From NCBI RefSeq assembly GCF_009184545.1, contig NZ_QJOW01000007.1, positions 48,350 to 112,349 of the forward strand: 64,000 bases of DNA, given 5' to 3'. A program made the translations under genes and the position numbers. Positions within the stretch are counted from its first letter, which is position 1, and every line of letters starts with the position of its first letter. A model generated the notes under the pieces. That model ran no database searches and had not been told where the DNA came from. It worked only from the letters and a program-made list of their open reading frames with translations. Below are positions 15,001 to 21,000 of this stretch, one piece after another. Source of the DNA: Halosegnis rubeus. GTDB lineage: Archaea > Halobacteriota > Halobacteria > Halobacteriales > Haloarculaceae.

Positions 15001-18000
15001 GAGCGGCCAACGCAAGCACTGATAATCATCTCACGATGTCTAACGCACGAGCCACCGGGGACGTCGACACCACGTTCAGTGGCGCCGAGGCGTACGTGGG
15101 TGGGCTCGTCGGCTCGCTCGTCGACGGCCGAGCCCTCACCGACGTGTCTGCGGCCGGCAACGTCACGAGTGCGAGCGGCAACAATGTCGGCGGACTAGCC
15201 GGCCGGGTGCGCCTCCAGAACGCTGCCAGTGTCGTGACCAACGCCTCGGCGACCGGCGATGTCACCACCACCGGGTCGAGGGTCGGCGGGCTGATCGGCT
15301 CCCAAGAGAATGGGAGGACGGTCACCGCTTCCGCACGAGGAAACGTTTCAACGGACGGTGACTCCGTGGGAGGGCTCGTTGGCAACGCGGCCATCAGTCA
15401 AATCAGCGACTCGTACGCCCGCGGAGACGTGACTACCTCGGGAACGGATGTCGGTGGCGTCGTTGGCACGCTAACTGGTAACGTCACACGCGCGTACGCC
15501 ACCGGGAAGATTGAGGCAAGCGGTACCGCTGGTGGACTCGTTGGCTCCGGCGGACAGCTCTCTGAGGCCTACTGGGACAAAGGAGCGACCACACAGACCT
15601 CGGCAATCGGGAGCGGGGTCGACACCTCCGAGACGGTGCGCGGCTACGGGTCAGTCGGAGACACCGTGTCGGCGCCGGAAATGCAGGGACGCGCGCCAAC
15701 TGGGTTCATGACAGCGTTGAACTACACATCAACGTGGGCACTCGTCGAGGGGTACCCCCGGCTTCGGTCTGAGACTGCCCCTACTCTCGCAGACGACACG
15801 ACGCCACCAACGATCACGTCGGTGCGTCTTACAGATGCCACGACAATCGAGATGACACTCGACGGCGGCCCAAGTAGTATCGACACGTCATCGATAGTCG
15901 CAGACGACTTCACGGTACGTGGCAATTCGGTTCTGTCAGCCGAGCCCGTCGAGACCGGTGAGAGCGATACCAGGACCCACACAGTCCGCCTCACCCTCGA
16001 CTCTACGGTCGGCGACGATGCTGTGACTGTGAACCTTACATCGCAAGCCGGTGGCATTCTAGACGGAGCCGGCAACCGCTTGACCGATGCAACGACGACG
16101 CTGCCGAAGCTCGACACGGTGTCGGTCACAGACGAAACGAACGACGACAACATCGTCTCAACGGGCGATCCTGTCCGCGTCACGGCGGCGACCACCAGCG
16201 ACGTCCCGATATCGTCGGTGATTGTCAACGCCTCTGCATACGATGCTGAGCGGGTCACACTGAGCCCGGACGGCACCAACCCGGACACCGGCGCTCGCAT
16301 ACATACCGGCGTTATCAACATCGGAGCGAACGCGACAGACGGAACAGGCCAGTCTCTCACCCTGAATGTGACAGATATGGCCGGAAATGCGGCTATCCGA
16401 TCGGTTGACGTGACCGCTGTCAGTGTCGACACGACAGCACCGGAGATCACCGCCGTCTCACGTGTGGGTAATGACAAGCTTGACGTTGCGATCAAGAGCG
16501 GGCCGAGCGGTATCGATAAGTCGTCGATTAGCGCGGCTGATTTTATCGTCGAGAACGGACAGATCGAAAACATCGATACGTCGGCCGTCACAGACGGGTC
16601 GAACGAGACGCAGTTCGTCCGGCTTCAGCTCGCCGGCCCCGTCACGAGCGCCACACCGAACGTAACGGTCAACCCATCGAGCGACGGCATCCTTGACAAG
16701 GTCGGGAACGGCCAGTACGACGACGGATCGTTAGACGACCCCACGACGGTCGAGGCGGTGTACAACGTGACCGTCGAGAACGGCGTCTTCGTCGTCGATG
16801 GCGTCCAGCAGGGCAATCTGACGCTCGAGCGCGGGTCGACGTACCGCTTCGTTGTCGATGCGACCGAACACCCGTTCCACATCGCGACGACGCCGGGCGG
16901 CGGGAACTTCGACAGCATCTACGCGAACGACGTCACCGTCACATCTCCCTCGACGTCGAACGCGAACGCCGTCGAGAAGGGGAACCTCACGTTTAGCGTT
17001 CCACTCGACGCGCCCGACGTGCTCTACTACGCCTGTGGGATTCACGGGGGAATGGGCGGGCGCATCGATATCGTCGACGCGAACACGACCGGAGAAGACG
17101 GCGATACAGGCACTCCGGGCGGGGAGGACTCGCCAGAAGAAGACGGCGACGACGGGGAACGTATCGATACGGGAACCGCTCCGGCGGTCGCAGTAACAAC
17201 GAGCGACCTCGATTCCAGCACGCTGTCGACAATTGATGTGACCTACAACGCGACGGGCGAGGTCGGGTCGGTCGATGACCTCGAGATTCGACTGTACAAC
17301 GACAGCGACTCGAGGAGAGAGCCGATCGCGACCCGTGCTGTCGGAAGTCTGGAAGGGCTCACGAGCCTCACCGTGCCGTCGTCGGCGATCGGCGGCGGGA
17401 CGTTCACCGGCCGGGCGACACTAGTGAACGCCAGCGACGGCGGCGCGGAACTGGCTAACGAGAGCACACGAATTGTCGCATACGAGAACGTCTCAACCAG
17501 TGTCACAGCCGGGTCACTCGATGACGGGACGATCACTGTCGCGTACGACCTCGGCAGTCTTGACCCGACGAACGCGACGATCCGAGTCTCACCAATAACG
17601 ATCGGGAGTACGTTTACAACAGAGACGGCGAGTCCAGGGCAAAAACGGGGGACGGTAACGATCGACGTGCCGAAACAGACCAACAGCCGGTTCAACGTCC
17701 AAACCGAGATTGAAGATACGTCGAGGTCCCGTCAGATTCAGTCATCGGTGGGGTACGGCTGTGTCGGCTCACAGAAGGACCCATGTCCAACAGTGAGCGA
17801 GAGTGGAACCACGGTCGTCGACGCGACGACTGAGGAGGCGGTTGGGATAGAGGTGAACGCCACAGTCGATCATAACCGCGGCGCAGTCGAGTGGTATCTT
17901 CACCCGACCGGCTCGCCGGAGCAGAAAGACATCAGCGTCGTCGACGGTGTCGACGCGAGCACGGAGCTCGAAGTGACGCTCTCGGTAAACGACTTCGACC

Positions 18001-21000
18001 CAGTGTTCGTGCTCGGAACCGGGAACGCCGACGGGTGGGAGAAGATGAGAGTCGACAAGGACACCAAAGAGATCAGCATCACGGTAACGCCTGCGGAGGC
18101 GTACGTTGAGCCTGACATCCAGAACCCCGATCCGAGAGAGTGGCCGTTAAGCGACCACACGGCCTCGAAACGATATGGTGCCATCGTCGATATGATGGCC
18201 GTCTCGATGGAGGGTCAAGTGAATCCGGGCTACCGAAACCGGCTTGATGGGGCGTTCATCGGTACCGACGCACAGGCGTTCAGCGTCCCGACGTCCAGCA
18301 CCGGCGGGAGGAACTCCGCAGGATCGCTGTCGATCACCGTCGCGGCCCCACACTACGAGACCGACGGAGAAACCGTCAACGAGGGCTTTTACAGCGCCCG
18401 GATCCCGAAAAGCGTCCTCAAGGCGTGGGGGATCGCTCCCGGACAGGTGACGGCGACATATAAAGGCCAGTCCGTCTCGGAGTCTAGCCTGTCGATCGAT
18501 GACAACGGGGGGTCCATACTCGTCTCGATGCCGGTTACGTACTCGGCGGGGACGGTCACCGTGGGCGGGACACAGGACTCCACAGACACGACGGCACCAA
18601 CGCTTTCGAACGTGGCTCTTGGCTCTGACGGGGCCGGCAACCTCTCGTTTAGCTTCGACTCGGACGAACAGCTCGGGGCAGCGACGCCCGACCTGTCAGT
18701 GACGGTCGACGGGCCATTCAGGACCGACGTGTACACCTTCGACAGAGACGACATCGTCCAGAGTGGGTCGGGGCCGTACACGTACACGCTTGAGACCACA
18801 CAAGCCTACGATAACGGTGAAGGGACGTACACGGCGACGGTTGACACCGCAATCGATGGCTCCGGCAACGACGGCGGGAGCGCCGACCTGACCGACTCAC
18901 ACGAACACGCTGTGGCCGGGTCGGGCCTTACCTTTGTGTCCTCTGAGACCGTCTCCATCCCTGAGAATACCCTAGGACCCAGCCTCGATGTCGATGCGAC
19001 AGACGGCGCGGGGTCCCCGGCTGACGCCGGCGTGACGTACACGATCACCGGCGGCGCAGACAATAGCTCATTCACCATCGACAGCGATACCGGGGAGGTG
19101 TCGTTCGTCGACTCCGCGGACTTCGAGGAACCTGCCGACGCCGACGGTGACAACGCGTATGAGGTCAACGTAACCGCGGCACTCGACGGATCCATCGCCA
19201 CGCAGTCGCTCATCGTCGCGGTAACTAATGTCGACGAACCCCCGACCGGGTCGATCGACCTGACCGGGGCAAGCGCCGGTGACCGGACAGCGTACATCGT
19301 CGGAACCACGAACAGTTACACGTTCGATGCCAGCGGCATCGGTGACCCCGAGGGCGCCGACGTCTCGTACACGTGGGACTTCGGCATCGGTGACACCGCC
19401 ACGGGTGCGACGGTGACCCGATCCTACGACTCGATCGTGAGCGGGTACAGCGAGCAGGCCACCGTCTCACCGACGCTCATCGTCGACGACGGAACCCACG
19501 AGACCATCGTTGACGACATCAGCGTCACCTTCTACAGCGACACCGACGGCGATGGACTGGCCGATCTCGATGACGCAGTCGGTGTGCCAACAGACGATGA
19601 CAACGACGGCGACGGGATTCCAAACGCCGAGGATCCGGAGCCAGCGGTCGCACAGATGAACTCACTCACCGGTACCATTACCCACGAAAACGGGTCACCG
19701 GCGACGAGCGGTACCGTGACCGTTATCAGCTCAGACGGCAGCCATCAGCAGTCGGTGTCGCTCGACGCGAACGGCGCTTACACCGCGATGGTGCCCGCCG
19801 GAAACTACCGGCTCGTCGTCGAGAACACCTCGGCACCGGTTCGATCACACGAGGACATCGACGTCGGACCGGAAACGTCGACGTCACAGGACCTCACACT
19901 CGACGACTCGGGAACGATCACCGGGACATTCAATAACCCAGACGGCAGTCCAGCCAGCAACATCCCCGTTCATATCTCTCGCCGCGACGGGACCGAAACC
20001 TACTACACGGCGACGAACAGCACCGGAGAGTACAACGCCACGGTGGCACCCGGCGAATACATTATCGCGCCACTCGGAACCGACGCCGGGAGCGGCTCTC
20101 AGGAAGTGAGCGTGGCGTCCGACGAGACAGTCAATCTGTCGGCGACCTTGGACCCACAGCCGGTCGAAACCTCCGCCTCACTCAGCATCGTCGACGGTCC
20201 GGGAAGCGTGACGGCTGGCGGTCACCGGATGGTGGTGATCCCTGAAGTCACCGACGGACTGTTGCAGATTCAAATCGCGAATGCGAGTGACTCGAACCGC
20301 GACACATCCGTCGTGCAAGACCCCTCGGAGTTGGAGGAATTCGGCGTGACGAACGAGACCACCTTCGAGATTCGGGTGACTGTCACGAACTACACGCCAC
20401 ACACGTTGTTCTGGGCGCTTCGCGACGCCGAATTCAGTGCGCAACCGAACGCAACGAACCCGGCAGCGACAGATATTATCATCACGGGTAGTCCGGTGTC
20501 GCTCGCGACGACGTCGAGTCAGAAAAAGCGGGTCGGACCGCTCGTCAGCGAGAATCCGTCGACGGTATCGTGGCCGAGTGGTGCAGCAGATACCGCCGAC
20601 GCTCGGTACAACCAGACGGTGTACTTCTCGATTTTCGACCTCTCTACGAGGCCGGACTCGCTCCGGGAGCGCCTGACTGGGCTGGTCCTCTCGACGAACG
20701 CGCAGCGAATCTCACTGCCTGCGGTGTCGAACGACCGACTACGAACGTGGATCGCCGGGCCGCGGTACGCGACGGCCGACGGTACGGTATATGAGGGATT
20801 TTACCAGGCACAAATCCCGCAATCGCAGCTCGAAGAGTGGGGGGTTGCGGACCGTCCCGAGCACAAACTCTTTGGTGAGTACAAATCCAGCGACCGAGAA
20901 CTGACGGTCGAATCCACGGACGACGGGATAAGCGTCGACGTCTCGAATATCTCGTACTCAGCATCATACGTGGATATCAAAGCCGACGCTGACGCACCGG

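Larger units (their letters stand above)
3..15780 (+). repeat. Hierarchical GLUG repeat array in seven super-blocks
   Basis: Each super-block opens with a variant of RTYTREDGTELTAVY followed by SPYLIDSLADLQAI, a W-N-G-G-x-GFEPI motif and GHTISNLSV. It continues with a variable number of GLUG units and closes with AYWDKGAT, MQGRA and an Ig-like segment ending in T-x-T-V-x-V. Block openings are at 3543, 7605, 9687, 11628, 12900 and 14259; the first block is cut by the window edge. Block lengths are about 4.06, 2.08, 1.94, 1.27, 1.36 and 1.52 kb, so the number of GLUG units varies while the ends are constant. In block 1 a middle layer of about 190 residues recurs, seen as SDEVVRAVKATGNVSAG-like segments near 594, 1157, 1797 and 2369. 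GLUG motifs are known from bacterial and archaeal surface proteins and are expected to form beta-solenoid-like structure. Confidence 0.9.

Noticed and set aside
3..15780. CRISPR-like periodic repeats
   Set aside because: The repeats are imperfect, in frame, encode GLUG units and lack identical repeats with unique spacers.
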